The notes under the pieces: generated by a model
The model's database searches: none
What the model was told of the DNA's origin: nothing
The model's input: the letters and a program-made list of their open reading frames with translations, nothing else
Assembly (NCBI GenBank): GCA_003996215.1
Contig: QJPP01007581.1
Location: 310,001-374,000, forward strand
Source: Jaltomata sinuosa
Taxonomy: Eukaryota > Streptophyta > Magnoliopsida > Solanales > Solanaceae
Length of the DNA stretch: 64,000 nt
Direction of reading: 5' to 3'
Position numbers and translations under genes: made by a program
Shown here: one piece after another, positions 1 to 11,387 of the stretch
Numbering within the stretch: position 1 is the first letter of the stretch
Layout: each line of letters opens with the position of its first letter

Positions 1-1481
1 CAAGCATAACCAGCCTAGAAGGATAATTCTATGCCCGGCACTCGCGGACATTTCCAAAATCCCACCTTCTATGTTCCAGAGTCAACAAGGCCTCACAGGA
101 CCACAAGGGTAAATAAAATATATCGGCAAATACTACAAGCAACGAAGGAACAAAAGTAGGCGGACATGAATAAAGCGGTCAAGGTCTGTGGTACCAACCT
201 AATAAACCAACCCAAGGATGCCCATTAATACAATTTTATCCTATATATGTGGAGCCTAGGGAAAATAAACCATAACCTACCTGTCGTCCGATGACAAGCT
301 CGAACCTCTCCGAAAAGAAGCTCCGAAACGAAATCAAACTTGAACTCGGGCTTGAATAACTTGACGTCGATAATTGATTTTCTTTCGGAGATTAAATAAA
401 ACGTGAAAACATTTTCTTCCCATCAAAACTTTTCAACAATTGTAAGTATATATGTGCATATGCATAAAGAAAACATTTAGTAGTGGTATGCCTATAAGCA
501 TACAGGGGCTCATCCACTTTGCTCAAGTCAGCAAAATGTACATATGTATATGTACTGCCAACTTAGTGCATTATGATGCCACCTCTCACCTTTTGCTTGT
601 TGGCCACTTCCTCCCCCTCCACGTGGAATGGAGGTGGCAACCAATATATTCACTTCCCAATATATATCTACTCGGGTATTGCATAAATTCGTGGTATAAT
701 AAATATAATTTTTGAATATACCATAATCATTAGAAAATTATTTCAAACAAAACCTACTATATTATAATAATAAATTTTAATATAACTAAATTTACTATCT
801 CCGCTAAAATATTACAATGTATAAAAACCTTATAAAATAAATACATATACAATTATATCGTATCAAAAATATTTTCCATAAACCTTCAAAATATTTTGAA
901 AAGGTAATAATAATATAATTTTCTTCCACATTCGACTTTTAAATAAAACATTTTCAAATACGCGCGATGTTAATAAAATTCTTAAATTTAAGTTTGCAAC
1001 TCACCATCGCACGATTTAGATACTAAAGAACTCTCTTGGAACCCTCCCTTATGTTTTCTCACTGTTTCAGAACTGAAATGGCGTTTTAAAACGTGAAGTT
1101 GAGGCTTAAATCGAGTTTAACCCGACCCGGTTCGCGACCCGGTTCGCAACCCATTTTCTGCCAGACAGTCCGCGATAAAATAGTCATAACTTTTTACTCC
1201 GAGATCAGTTGGATGTGAGGTTTTGTGCGTTGCAAACTAGACTCGTAGACCTTCGATTTGGTATTTCGGGGGACTTCTAAATCTTTATATATTGAGAGAA
1301 AAGCCCTGAGACATTTGACCCAAAGTTCAGAAGATTTATCAAAGAAACTTACGATCAAACAAATGGACCCGGTGCCGAAATACTGGTCCTGATGAGCCTT
1401 AAGTGACTTGGGGCTGCTACAAACAAACTCTAACGGTTCAAGGAAAACGTATACGTAGAAATGACCGGAAGGGTCATTACA
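1..1481 (+). repeat. Ty3/gypsy-type LTR, 3' part
   Basis: Non-coding stretch with the build of a Solanaceae gypsy LTR: an 'aacctacctg' block near 277, an AT-rich middle (700-980), a GC-richer block with 'cccggttcgcgacccggttcgc' type repeats near 1125, and an end 'gaccggaagggtcattaca' at 1463-1481. The terminal CA at 1480-1481 is the likely LTR end. The 5' end lies outside the window or is lost. No ORF here resembles a known protein. That it is an LTR is inference from resemblance to the other gggtcattaca-ended LTR in this window (ending at 26922). Confidence 0.6.
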
Positions 1482-1863
1482 CACCAACTGCTGTTCAGAT
1501 CGCGGTGAGCTCCCATCCTTTGGAGATCCTTTATTACTTTCTATCTACATATCCATCTATATTTCTATTTTTTTGGATGGAAAACACTTGTTGTATAGCT
1601 ATTCCATACTTTAGACGCTCATGTACTGGTGACACTAGGTTTGGGGTTGGTCTTGTAGATGTTTTGTCTTCTCGGTCACTTTGGGACCATTTTTGTATAT
1701 GTATTACTGTTGGTATGTATATATATTGTTAGCCCTTTTCTTGCATGATTCCCTCCCGTATTTCATTATTTAAATTGTTTTACTATACTTCCATGTTCTT
1801 AGGTTACCTTGCCTATCAGAGGGTTATGTAAGCGCTATCGCAGCCGGATTTTGGGTCATGACA
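1482..1863 (+). repeat. gypsy family A LTR, 3' end fragment
   Basis: This stretch matches, in the opposite orientation, the LTR end at 5966-6330: both carry 'gctgttc.gatcgcggtgagctcc', 'tggtatgtatatata' and a terminal ggtcatgaca / ggacgtgaca. It ends in CA at 1862-1863 just before a primer-site-like sequence. The 5' part of this LTR is missing, apparently replaced by the LTR that ends at 1481. Confidence 0.6.
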
Positions 1864-1866
1864 GTG

Positions 1867-1878
1867 TGGTATTAGTGA
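1867..1878 (+). promoter_or_regulatory. degenerate tRNA primer binding site
   Basis: TGGTATTAGTGA lies three bases after the LTR end. The minus-strand copy has TGGTATCAAAGC at the same place. Both look like decayed forms of TGGTATCAGAGC, complementary to the 3' end of initiator tRNA-Met used by most plant gypsy elements. Confidence 0.55.
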
Positions 1879-2062
1879 ACTAGGTTCAACAGTCTTTCCA
1901 CTACAAAACCAAAGTGTCTAGTAGATCTCATGGATCAGTATGATGATGCATGTATCCTATCTGCGGGAGGCTATAGAACATTCCTAGGAAAGACTCCATC
2001 TTGTTTGATTCCTTGTCGTGCGTTATTGACCTTATCAACCTCTAAGTATCTTTTGTTTCACT

Positions 2063-3223
2063 CTTTCTTGGTTCGGATAAGATCAACAGCAGGTGAGGAT
2101 AAGACCATTGCACCTATAGTTAGAGCCCCAACTAGGGGACGAGGTAGAGGTCAACCCAGAGGTCGAGGTAGGGGATGGGTTGTGGTACTAGCTCGAGCCC
2201 AAACTAGGTTACCATTGCCAGAGCCTGATATTAGGGTTGAGGAGGTACAGTATGAGACAGAGGGTGTGGGGCCAACCTAATATCCGACAAGTTTCGTGGT
2301 AACTCTAGTAATATAGGACACATTAGTTTGCTTGCTTGGGTTCCTTGAAGGTATGTCACAGCTAGTAGTTTAGCCCAGTACTCTGATTGATTCTCAGGTC
2401 AGAGACGAGGCTCAGACTTCAGCCCAAGCAGCGACACAAGGTTCAGAAGCATAGCCTGCTACTGTGGCTTCAAGATTAAAGGTATTGCTGGTTCCTACTG
2501 TTATCTTGCCTATTCCAGCTAGGCCCATTATGTCTTTTAAGGAGCAGAAAATGTTTGGTAGGTTTCTGCGATTGGGTCCCACAAGGTTTTCTGGTACTCT
2601 TAAGGAGAATGCACATGAATTTTTGACTAGTTGCCAGGAGAGGTTGCATAACCTTGGGTTGGTCAAGTCTCATGGAGAATATTACACCGCATTTCACCTG
2701 GAAGTTCTAGCAAAACAATGGTGTAGGTCTTATATAGCTTGTGGACCAGCTGGGTCACCTCTGTTTACTTGGGCACAGTTCTGTGCAACTTTGTTGGAGA
2801 AGTATGTGTTACACAGATTGACGGAGCAGTTAATGGATGAGTTATCTAGGTTGGAGCAGGGCTCCATGTTTGGTTCAGAGTATGAGGTCTATTTCCATGA
2901 GTTGGCTACACATGCCACCATGATTCTACCCATTGAGTATGAGTAGAGTGCGTTGCTTTGTCCAAGGATTGACTTTATAGCTCTGCTTGGCTACAGAAGG
3001 TATAGTAGCGTTAGGCCAGTCCTTCCTAGAGGTAGTAGACCATCCTCATACTATTGAGGGAGAACTTTACGAGGCCTAAAGAGGAAGCAATAGGAGGCCC
3101 CGTCATCAAGGTAGTTACAATGGCTTACAAACACGTGGTAGAGGTTGTTTGGTAGGGGTTAGAAACAACAACATTTCCAATTGGGCTAGCCTATTCAGGA
3201 AGCATTATAGATTGCTAAGAGTC
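2063..3223 (+). pseudogene. gypsy family A gag fragment (plus copy)
   Basis: Remnant of a retrotransposon capsid gene. The N-terminal basic part (about 2120-2190) is rich in Arg-Gly (RGRGRGQPRGRGRG). The capsid core at 2464-2946 reads FGRFLRLGPTRFSG, then HEFLTSCQERL, then LEQGSMFGSEYEVYFHELA, as in Ty3/gypsy Retrotrans_gag domains of the Tekay-like type. After the stop at 2944 the reading continues one frame over (VRCFVQGLTL, a stop, then LCLATEGIVA) to about 3223, where the sequence switches to an inverted piece of the same family. A frameshift and at least two stops make it non-functional. The real start is unclear; the leader from 1930 has an ATG but aligns with non-coding leader in the minus copy. 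Confidence 0.75.
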
Positions 3224-3225
3224 AG

Positions 3226-3867
3226 AGTAATAGTCTTCAACTCCATAAATGTTGCTGGGGCATTAGTCAACCCAAAAGACATGACTAGGAACTCATAATG
3301 GCCATACCGAGTCCTAAATGCAGTCTTTGGGACGTCCTCATTCCTAATCCTCAACTGGTGATAACCGGACCTCAAATATATCTTAGAAAACACAGTTGCA
3401 CCCTGTAGCTGATCAAACAAGTCATCAATACATGGCATCGGATATCTGTTCTTAACTATCACCTTATTAAATTGCCTATAGTTGATACATATGCGCATGG
3501 ACCCGTCCTTCTTCTTCACAAATAGAACTGAAGCACCCCACGGAGACACACTAGGCCGGATAAACCCTCTACTCAACAGATCCTTGAGCTGATCCTTAAG
3601 CTCCCTCAACTCAGCAGGTGCCATCCGATATGGCGGAATGGAAATGGTCTTGGTGCCCAGCTCGACATCGATACCAAAATCAATGTCACGATCAGGAGGA
3701 AGACCGAGAAGATCATAAGGAAACACATCCGAATACTCACAAACCACAGGAACCGACTCAAGAGGAGGTGTGGTGGCACTAGTATCACGGACGTAGGGAA
3801 GATAAGCTAAGCACCCCTTCCCAACAAACCGTTGGGCGCTCAAGAAAGATATAACTCCCATTGGCAT
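3226..3867 (-). pseudogene. gypsy family A reverse transcriptase, truncated
   Basis: N-terminal part of a Ty3/gypsy RT. Visible: FPYDLLGLPPDRDIDF linker, PYRMAPAELRELKDQL, LSRGFIRPSVSPWGA, VLFVKKKDGSMRICINYRQ, and FGLTNAPATFM. The sequence breaks directly after NAPATFM, so the catalytic YVDD motif, thumb, RNase H and integrase are all missing. SKIYLRSGYHQ has Tyr where the family usually has Asp (SKIDLRSGYHQ), a further loss of a catalytic residue. The break coincides with the tail-to-tail junction with the plus-strand gag. The upstream protease and gag belong to the same element. Confidence 0.85.
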
Positions 3868-4449
3868 GTGGCTATCGGCTCCCTTCCATATGATAGGAGG
3901 GATACTAGGAATTCAAAGAGTAATAGTCTTCGCGACGCAATCCAAGACCGCATGATAAGGAGACAACCAACCCATGCCCAAGATCACATCAAAATTGACC
4001 ATATCAAGGACAACCAAGTCTACCCAGGTGTCATACCCCAAGATAGTCACCATTCAAGCCCGATACACCTGATCCACTACTAAAGAATCACCTATGGGAG
4101 TAGATACACACAAATGCATAGGAAAGGACTCAAAAACAGACCCCAGACGAGTAGCATAATAAGTAGATACATACGAGAATGTAGACCCCGGATCAAACAA
4201 AGCAGAAGTAGACTGATGACAAACAGAGATCATACATGTGATCATAACATATGAAGCCTCGGCCTCTGTCCAGCCTAGAACTACATACATGGGGCCCCGA
4301 CTGCCACGACCACCTGACCTACTAGACTGATGGCCGACTCTAGTGCCTTGGGGACCACCCCAACTACCTTGGGAACCACCTCTAGCTGGAGGTTCTGGAG
4401 CCATGGGGGCCTGAACCAACGGATCCTGTCGCCTAGGATGCTCTACCAA
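3868..4449 (-). pseudogene. gypsy family A aspartic protease
   Basis: Retroviral-type aspartic protease that would cut the Gag-Pol polyprotein. The active-site region reads ALFDPGSTFSYVS, with DPGS in place of the commoner D(T/S)G(A/S). Downstream FDVILGMGWLSPYHAVLDC matches the conserved ILGMDWL segment with Asp changed to Gly. The protein continues after an in-frame stop (KTITL-stop-IPSIPPIIW, near 3916) into the RT linker. It is preceded by a Gly/Arg/Ser-rich spacer after the gag zinc knuckle. Confidence 0.75.
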
Positions 4450-5750
4450 TGGGCACTCTCTAGCAAAATGGACTATCTCACCACACTCATAACAACCCCG
4501 ACCATGTGAACTCCGCTGTGAAGACCTAGCCGAATCAGAATGACCACCATGACCAGTAGACCCTGAATGACTACCTCGAGGAGAAGGAATGAGACTCTGG
4601 CTACTCTGACCCTCAGTAGTCTGTAATGCCGCCTGAACAAGCTGGCTCGGCTGGAAACACTGCTGGTGCTGACCTCTACCATAGTAGACCCTACCACGCC
4701 CCTGTGAACCGCTGAAACTGCTCTGATGGCGGGGCCTCTTATCGCTGCCCCTTAGGCCTCGTGAACTATACCCTCAATAGTACGGGAATGATCAACTATC
4801 TCTAGAAAAGACTGACTCGACGCTACCATACCCTCTATGGCAAAGCAGAGGTGCAAGGTCAAACCCTGAACAAACTGGCATACTCTCTCGTGCTTGGTGG
4901 GCAGAATCATAGTGGTATGTCTAGACAGCTGGTGGAAGCAAACCTCATACTCAGACACAGTCATGAAGCCCTGCTCTAACCTAGCAAACTGATCCATCAG
5001 ACGCTTCCTCATGATACGTGGAATATACTTCTCCATAAAAGCTGCGGAGAACTGATCCTAAGTGAGCGGAGGCAACCCGGCTGGTCTACAGGCAACATAT
5101 GAGCTCCACCACTATTTCACTGGTCCATCCAATGGAAATGCGATGTAATTGACTCTGTGAGACTCAACTAACCCCAAATTATTTAACCACTCCTGGCAGC
5201 TAGTCAGAAACTCATGCGCATCCTCCCTAGAAGCACCTGAAAACCTCGGAGGACCCAATCTCAAGAACCTACCCAGCATCTTCTACTCCTCAGAAGACAT
5301 AACTGGCATGACTGAAAGAGGGGGAGCAACTGTAGGGACCGGTAGTCCCTCAAATCTAGGAGTCGTAGCAACAGGACGCACTCCTCAACCCTGTGTTGCC
5401 GCCTGAGCTAAAGTTTGAGCCTCACCTCAAACCTGAGAACCAATCAGAGTGCTCGACGAAGCGGCTGGTGGAGTCATACCCTCAAGGAACCCCAACAATC
5501 AAACCAAGGTGTCCTGCAATACTGGAGTAGCCACAAAACCTATCGGATGCTAGGCTGGCCCCACATTCTCCAGCTCATACTGAACCTTATCCGCTCTAAC
5601 CTCAGGCTCTGGTGATGGTGATCTAGCCTGAGCTGGTCCCGCAGCCCATGCCTTGCCTTGACCTCTGGGTCGACCTCTACCCCATCCCCTGGCTGGGTCT
5701 CTAACTGCAGGGGCAGGGGCCTCGTCCTCACCCGCTGAAGATCTCGTCCG
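4450..5750 (-). pseudogene. gypsy family A gag with CCHC zinc knuckle
   Basis: Capsid and nucleocapsid region of the minus-strand copy. In order: basic Arg-Gly/Pro-rich N terminus (about 5750-5600); capsid core with LGRFLRLGPPRFSGASRED, HEFLTSCQEWLNNLGLVES, EKYIPRIMRKRLMDQFARLE and SEYEVCFHQLSRH (about 5290-4900); a Gln/Ser-rich stretch; and a zinc knuckle CYECGEIVHFAREC (about 4495-4450) with the spacing C-x2-C-x4-H-x4-C. At least three in-frame TAG stops (near 5285, 5125 and 5055) replace residues conserved in the family, for example VK-stop-WW for KQWW. Same family as the plus copy at 2063-3223. Confidence 0.8.
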
Positions 5751-5950
5751 AACTATCTGGGAAAGAGTGAAACAAATATAATTAGGAGTTGATCAAGTCA
5801 AGTAAGCACTATAAAGAATCAAACAAAATGAAGCCTTTCCTAAGGAATGTGCTATAGACCCTCACAAATAGGATATGGACGTAATTGTACCTTATCCACG
5901 AGGCTCTACTAGACACTTGCTCTTGTACCGGTGAGATCGGTGAACCTAAA

Positions 5951-5962
5951 GCTTTGATACCA
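5951..5962 (-). promoter_or_regulatory. primer binding site of family A, minus copy
   Basis: On the minus strand TGGTATCAAAGC begins three bases after the LTR terminus. It differs by one base from TGGTATCAGAGC, complementary to initiator tRNA-Met, and fixes the orientation of this element. Confidence 0.75.
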
Positions 5963-5965
5963 CTC

Positions 5966-7826
5966 TGTCACGTCCCAAAACCGAGCCATGATGGTGTCTA
6001 TATAACCCCCCAGTAGATGAGCCTATCCCAAATACGCGGAAAGAAGTAGATAATAATTTAACTAAAGAGAAGCGGAAGATATAACAAAAGATAGGGCCAA
6101 AAGCATATATATACATACCAGCGTGCAAAATATACAAAAGACGACCCTAAAGTGACCGAAAAGACAAAACGACTCGAACACCAACCAGAACTTGGTGTCA
6201 CTAGTACAAGAGCAACTAAAGTAAATAGTAGCTATACAATAACCTCTGTCTATCCAAAATACATAATATAGACAGGAAGTACAAGATGGAAAGCAAGTAA
6301 AGTCTCCAAAGAGCCGGGAGCTCACCGCGATTCGAACAGCAATGGGCCTCGAATGACAAGAGATCAACAAGGGTGGCTCGTACTAGGTGCTACATCAGAA
6401 AAAGAGATGCAGAGTCTAGTATGAGTACCAAGACAATGGGTACTCAGTAGGCATTATAGGTCGACCGAGCGCAGAAAGATAATATATAAATATAGATTAC
6501 AGGAAAGCAACTAACTATACAGGGATCCTCCTAATTCTAGTTATAAAGCCAGAGACATGCCAGTGAATAAAAGAAAAGGGAAACAACATCAAGCCAAACC
6601 AGAGTCTATCCACATGCCAAAGCAAATGTAATGCGATGCACGATGATGCATATATGAATGCAATCAATATAAACCCAGAATACCGCATTGGGCGCCTGGA
6701 ATACCGCATCGGACTATGCATATGTATATATGAAATAGTAAAATACCCGGAATAACGCATCGGGGGTCCGAATACCGCATCAGACTAATATGTATATAAA
6801 GAGAAAGTAAAATACCCGGAATAACACATCGGGAGTCCAGAATATCGCATCGGACTATAAGTTTATATACAAAAAATAGTAGTTCCTCTTTCCCTCTAAA
6901 AAACCAAGGTGATACTCAAAATAGCTCGATTTAGTCCAAAATCCATCACAACAGTAGAAAAACCTCTTTTCAAACTCAAAAGTCTTTAAAAATTATTTCT
7001 GTACTGTACCAATGATATGCCATGCGATATGAGTATGAATGTTCACAAGCAAGGGAATAATCACACCATCAGATCAAACAGGACAAAAGTACCCTCTAAA
7101 AGAAGAGAACTGACCTGGAATCCATCCAAATCCTAGCCATGGCCTCAGGCCCATAGTTACATACGACAATAGAATAAAGCGGTAAAGAGGAAAATAAAAG
7201 CAGAAAACAGCGGGCAAGCTCTATTCTACCTCTAAAGCCTCCTAAAAGCATGCTAAGGGTCTTAGACTAGTCACAGAGAAGAAACAAGCTCCTAGGCTAA
7301 AGCTAACATACAATCCTAGTGGTAAAAACCCGAAGTGGCCAATTATTATGATAAACAGGATTTAAGCCTAAAGTCTATCAAAAATCCAACCTAGCGTTCC
7401 AGTAACATATAAATATATAAGACATAACTAACTCAGTCTAGAAGGTAAACCGTAACCTACCTCGGGGCCTAACTGCAAGCACGAACTGTCACTCATGTGC
7501 CTTCCTCTTTCGAAAAGCCTCATAAAGTTGCCACGCTATCAAGAATATGAACTAGGTATCAAGACGAGAATAATGACACCCATATTGCTATACGAAAAAT
7601 CGGGTCAAAAAAATGACCCTCGGGGCCCGCACAATAAAACCAAAAACAAATTTCACAAATATGCTCGTGCTGGGTTAAGGAACCCATGCCCAAAGTTTGT
7701 GCACGAACGGATCTTGATTCAGGGCCCAAAACAGCCCCGAAGTGCTACTAATTTACGGAATTTAGACGGAAAAACTCGTAATTAAAGGCGGGAACCTACC
7801 TCGACAAGAGGAATACGTCATGGAAG
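5966..7826 (-). repeat. gypsy family A LTR (minus copy), possibly composite
   Basis: LTR whose 3' end (minus strand ...GGGACGTGACA) abuts the primer site. Contains the 'tgagtacccattg' block typical of this LTR group (about 6425-6455), a three-unit minisatellite (6670-6868), and two 'aacctacctcg' blocks at 7455 and 7792. Two such blocks may mean that two LTR pieces are joined here. The far end is cut by the Ogre-like element at 7827. No protein-like ORF is visible. Confidence 0.65.
6670..6868. repeat. three-unit minisatellite inside the family A LTR
   Basis: About three copies of a ~70-bp unit starting at 6675, 6744 and 6815. Each unit holds two versions of the 15-mer GGAATACCGCATCGG followed by an AT-rich spacer (atatgtatatat...gtaaaata), so the array has an inner period of about 22 bp as well. 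Confidence 0.8.
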
Positions 7827-8767
7827 TGTCACACCCCTTTTTTTGCACCCCGCTAAGAGAGTTGTTTTGAAAAAGGTTTTTAACAATTAAAGTGATATTT
7901 TGAAAAGAGATTATTTATTTTAACAGAGTCGCCACTTTGAAATGAGTTTTTGTATTCCAAGTCACCTTTTGAATCCCTAATCAAAAGAAAGTTGACTCTT
8001 TATTGGTCTGCGAATTAAAAATCTGGGTAAGGAATTTTGTTAACCGAGGGAAAGGTTTGAGGCACCCCTCGAGTACCGTGGTTCTAGTACGGTCGCTTCA
8101 TTGACTTATAAATGACTTAGATTAGTCTTTCAGATGTGTTATGTTTATTAGCTTAACAAAAATTACTTATTTCTCGCCTTTTTAATTTATTTTAAAACTG
8201 ATTTAAACCATTTTATTTATTTTAATGTGTGGCTTACCAGTAGCAGTGCTTTCCAGTCTTACCACGAATTTCGATATGTTTCTCACGCCTTTGGAGGCAT
8301 TTATGAATCGTTCCCATATTTCTCGAGTCTTAATAAGCATCTAGCATACTTAAAGTCTATCTACCCCAATTAAATCGGCTTTAAAATAGTAAGTTAATTT
8401 TAGTAAATTGAATTATCGGTAGCAGTGCTTTTTGATTTTATAATTAATTATTACTTATGCTAGACTTTTAACTTTCTTTGGGTTAGTAACTAACTCGCTC
8501 TTTTTTAAGAATAAATTCTTTTAAAAATTTTAAAAAAAAAAAAAACTTTAATCAAGAAATAGAAAGTAAACAGTGATCATATCTACAAAATATCACTTTG
8601 CTACTATAACTACCAACAAAAATAATATAAAATTACTCCAGAATTAAACATTAACCAACCAAATTCATATCTCTTTGTATGGAAAAATTCTCTAACATCA
8701 GCATCATCCAATTGCGTTTTTTTTTTGGTAGCTAAGAATATATTAAAATTACCAGCTTATTTGTAGT
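7827..8767 (-). repeat. Ogre-like 3' LTR, internally deleted and truncated
   Basis: Aligns with the right-hand LTR from its terminus TGTCACACCCC through to about 8712, including 'acagagtcgccactt' and the 'gtagcagtgcttt' motif twice (8240 and 8417). It then jumps over about 1.5 kb present in the other LTR, resumes for about 45 bp (tagctaagaa...agcttatttgt), and loses homology at about 8767. The U3/promoter part is therefore mostly missing. Confidence 0.8.
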
Positions 8768-9445
8768 TCAAGCAGATTGAGGGAATGAAAAAAAAATGAG
8801 TTGGAGAGTAGAGTGAGGTTCCGTCGAGGTTTCGATCCGTAGTTCCTGTTATTACATAAGAAGAAAATAAAAATTGATACTAGAAAGGAAAAGTACAAGA
8901 TCCTATCAATTCTACTTGTCTTCACTCTCTTTCTTCAGATGTTCTCCTTTTGGATCTTCAATTATCACCTCACCTTCTGCTGGTGGGTACCTTGATCTCA
9001 AAAAATTCAATCTTGAAGTTAGGATTTGACACTTGAACTTGCAACTTGAATTGAGTCGTTGACGGTCCTCTCAAGTACCGCTCATAGAATATTCTTGGAT
9101 GCTTTTTTTCTTGATCAGAAGCTAAGAAGATGACTCTTGAGACGTTGGGCCGCTATATGTGTCAAAGCTGACTCCAACTTTCTTCGAGATTAAACATTCT
9201 TCTTCGCTCTAAATAAGAGATGAGATTCCATTCTTGTACATCAAACATGTGCTTGGCGGGAAAACCTGTAAGCTATCAAAAACAAACAAAAAAAATGAAC
9301 AAAGTTTTCTGCCCCAGTTTGCACTAGGAAATTTTTGTGAGTTATTAGTAAAGTTATAACTAACTACTCTAATGATAAAGACAACAATGATGAAAATTTA
9401 AAATAAGTATGAAAATAAAATAAGATTCTTGTTCACAATAACGCA
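8768..9445 (-). other. Ogre-like 3' untranslated region, distal part
   Basis: No protein-like ORF and no repeat. Mixed-composition sequence between the 3' LTR remnant and the first tandem array. A clear polypurine tract was not identified; the pyrimidine-rich plus-strand run near 8925-8940 is only a weak candidate. Confidence 0.5.
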
Positions 9446-10480
9446 ATCAAGGGATGTCGTACCCTTTGAAGTCATACTTTTTTTGGTCCTAAAATGAAAC
9501 CAGGGAATGTTGTACCCTGTGAAGTCATGAAAGAAAATATGGATTTTGTGGCATAAAAATATAACCAGGGAATGTCGTACCCTGTGAAGTCATGAAAGAA
9601 AATAGGGGTTTAGTTCGTTAAAAATGTAACCAGGGAATGTCGTACCCTACGAAGACATGAAAAAGAAAATAGAGATTTTGTGCCCTAAAAATGCAACCAG
9701 GTAATGTCATACCCTGTGAAGTCATGAAAGAAAATAGGGTTTAGTGCCCTAAAAATGTAACCAGGGAATGTCGTATTCTGTGAAGACATGAAAATGAAAA
9801 TAGGGATTTTGTGCCCTAAAAATGCGACCAGGGAATGTCATACCCTGTGGAGTCATGAAAGAAAATAGGGTTTAGTGCCCTAAAAATGCAACCAGGGAAT
9901 GTTGTACCCTGTGAAGTCATGAAAGAGAATAGGGATTTTGTGCTCTAAAAATGAAACCAGGGAATGTTGTACCCTGTGAAGTAATGAAAGAAAATAGGGA
10001 TTTTTGTGCCCTAAAAATGCAACCAGGGAATGTCGTACCCTATGAAGATATGATAAAGAAAATAGAGATTTTGTGCCCTAAAAATGCAACCAGGGAATGT
10101 CGTATTCTGTGAAGAAATGAAAAAAGGAAATAGGGATTTTGTGCCCTAAAAATGCAACCAGGGAATGTCGTATTCTGTGAAGACATGAAAAAGAAAATAG
10201 GGATTTTGTGCCCTAATAATGTAACCAGGGAATGTCATACCCTGTAGAGTCATGAAAGAAAATAGAGTTTAGTGCCCTAAAAATGCAACCAGGAAATGTT
10301 GTACCCTGTGAAGTCATGAAAGAGAATAGGGATTTTATGCCCTAAAAATGCAACCAGGGAATGTTGTACACTGTGAAGTCATGAAATAAAATAGGGATTT
10401 TTATGCCCTATAAATGCAACCAGGGAATGTCGTACCCTATGAAGACATGAAAGAAAATAAAATAGGAATTTTGTGTTTTA
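9446..10480. repeat. satellite-like tandem array A in the Ogre 3' region
   Basis: About 16 head-to-tail copies of a 52-78 bp (mostly 62-69 bp) unit. Core: CCAGGGAATGTCGTACCCTG followed by tgaagtcatgaaagaaaatagggattttgtgccctaaaaatgcaa. The core contains the near-palindrome CAGGG...CCCTG. Units begin near 9449, 9501, 9554, 9632 and then about every 65 bp to 10420. Copies differ by single bases and short indels, with a tendency to alternate gaagTCatg and gaagACatg forms. Confidence 0.95.
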
Positions 10481-11387
10481 AAGGCAACTAGGAAAATGAC
10501 ATGATTATCAAAGAAAATAAAGATTGAAGAAACTTCACTTTGTGGCAATCTTTTTCTGCAAACTACTTCTCAAAATTAATTTATTCCTGTTTAAACAAAG
10601 AAAAATTTGTAAGTTCAAAACGGTGGTTGGTTTGTGGCCTTGATACCCTGTGAAGATTATCTTTAAGTTCTCCCAACATCTACCCAATTGACTCGATTGA
10701 TTATTGAACAGATTGCTTGGAAGCCTTGAACATTCGTCTTTCAAACTCCCGTCCTGACTATTTTGGTCCAATACCTTTTGGATATGTGTGTAACCAACCA
10801 TATTCTTATATCACATTCTTGATTTGGCGATCTTTCAACTTAATGTCTCAAAATAATATCTTGCTTTTTGAGCATTACACATAGAAAGATCTATCACAAA
10901 TAGTTTTATGCTGAATGTGGTGCATGCTCAATAGTCTTTGCCCAATACCACTAGAAAACCATATTCGATTTTGCAGCTTTTTCTTTTCTTTTGCATTTGA
11001 TGTGAGATTATACTGAAAGCAACTCAAAGAATATACTAGGGACAAAGACAAAAGAAAAAAATGATGAAAAAACAAATAAAAAAAATAAAAAAAATAGAAG
11101 GAATTATGTTTAAAACAACAAAAAAATGTGTCCCTTCTGGGAAAAAGGAGAAAAAGCTTATCTGGAGATATGTACCGACTTCAATGAACCATGACATGCA
11201 TTTTGGATTGGACGTTCGATGCGTCAAAATCGTCTAAATCTCGAAATAGGTTACACCTTTCAATCTGAACCCAAATTCTTTGCCTTGATCGTTCACATGA
11301 TAGGATAAGAACCCTCGTTCGATTAGCGGTGCCCCTTGTGAATTTTCAACAAACTGACATCTCCCAATTTGTCCTAAATTTAGCATC
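10481..11387 (-). other. Ogre-like 3' region between the two arrays
   Basis: No recognisable protein or repeat array. A-rich runs near 11040-11110. Short ORFs here (for example minus strand 10535-10801) resemble nothing known to me and are probably chance readings. Confidence 0.5.
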
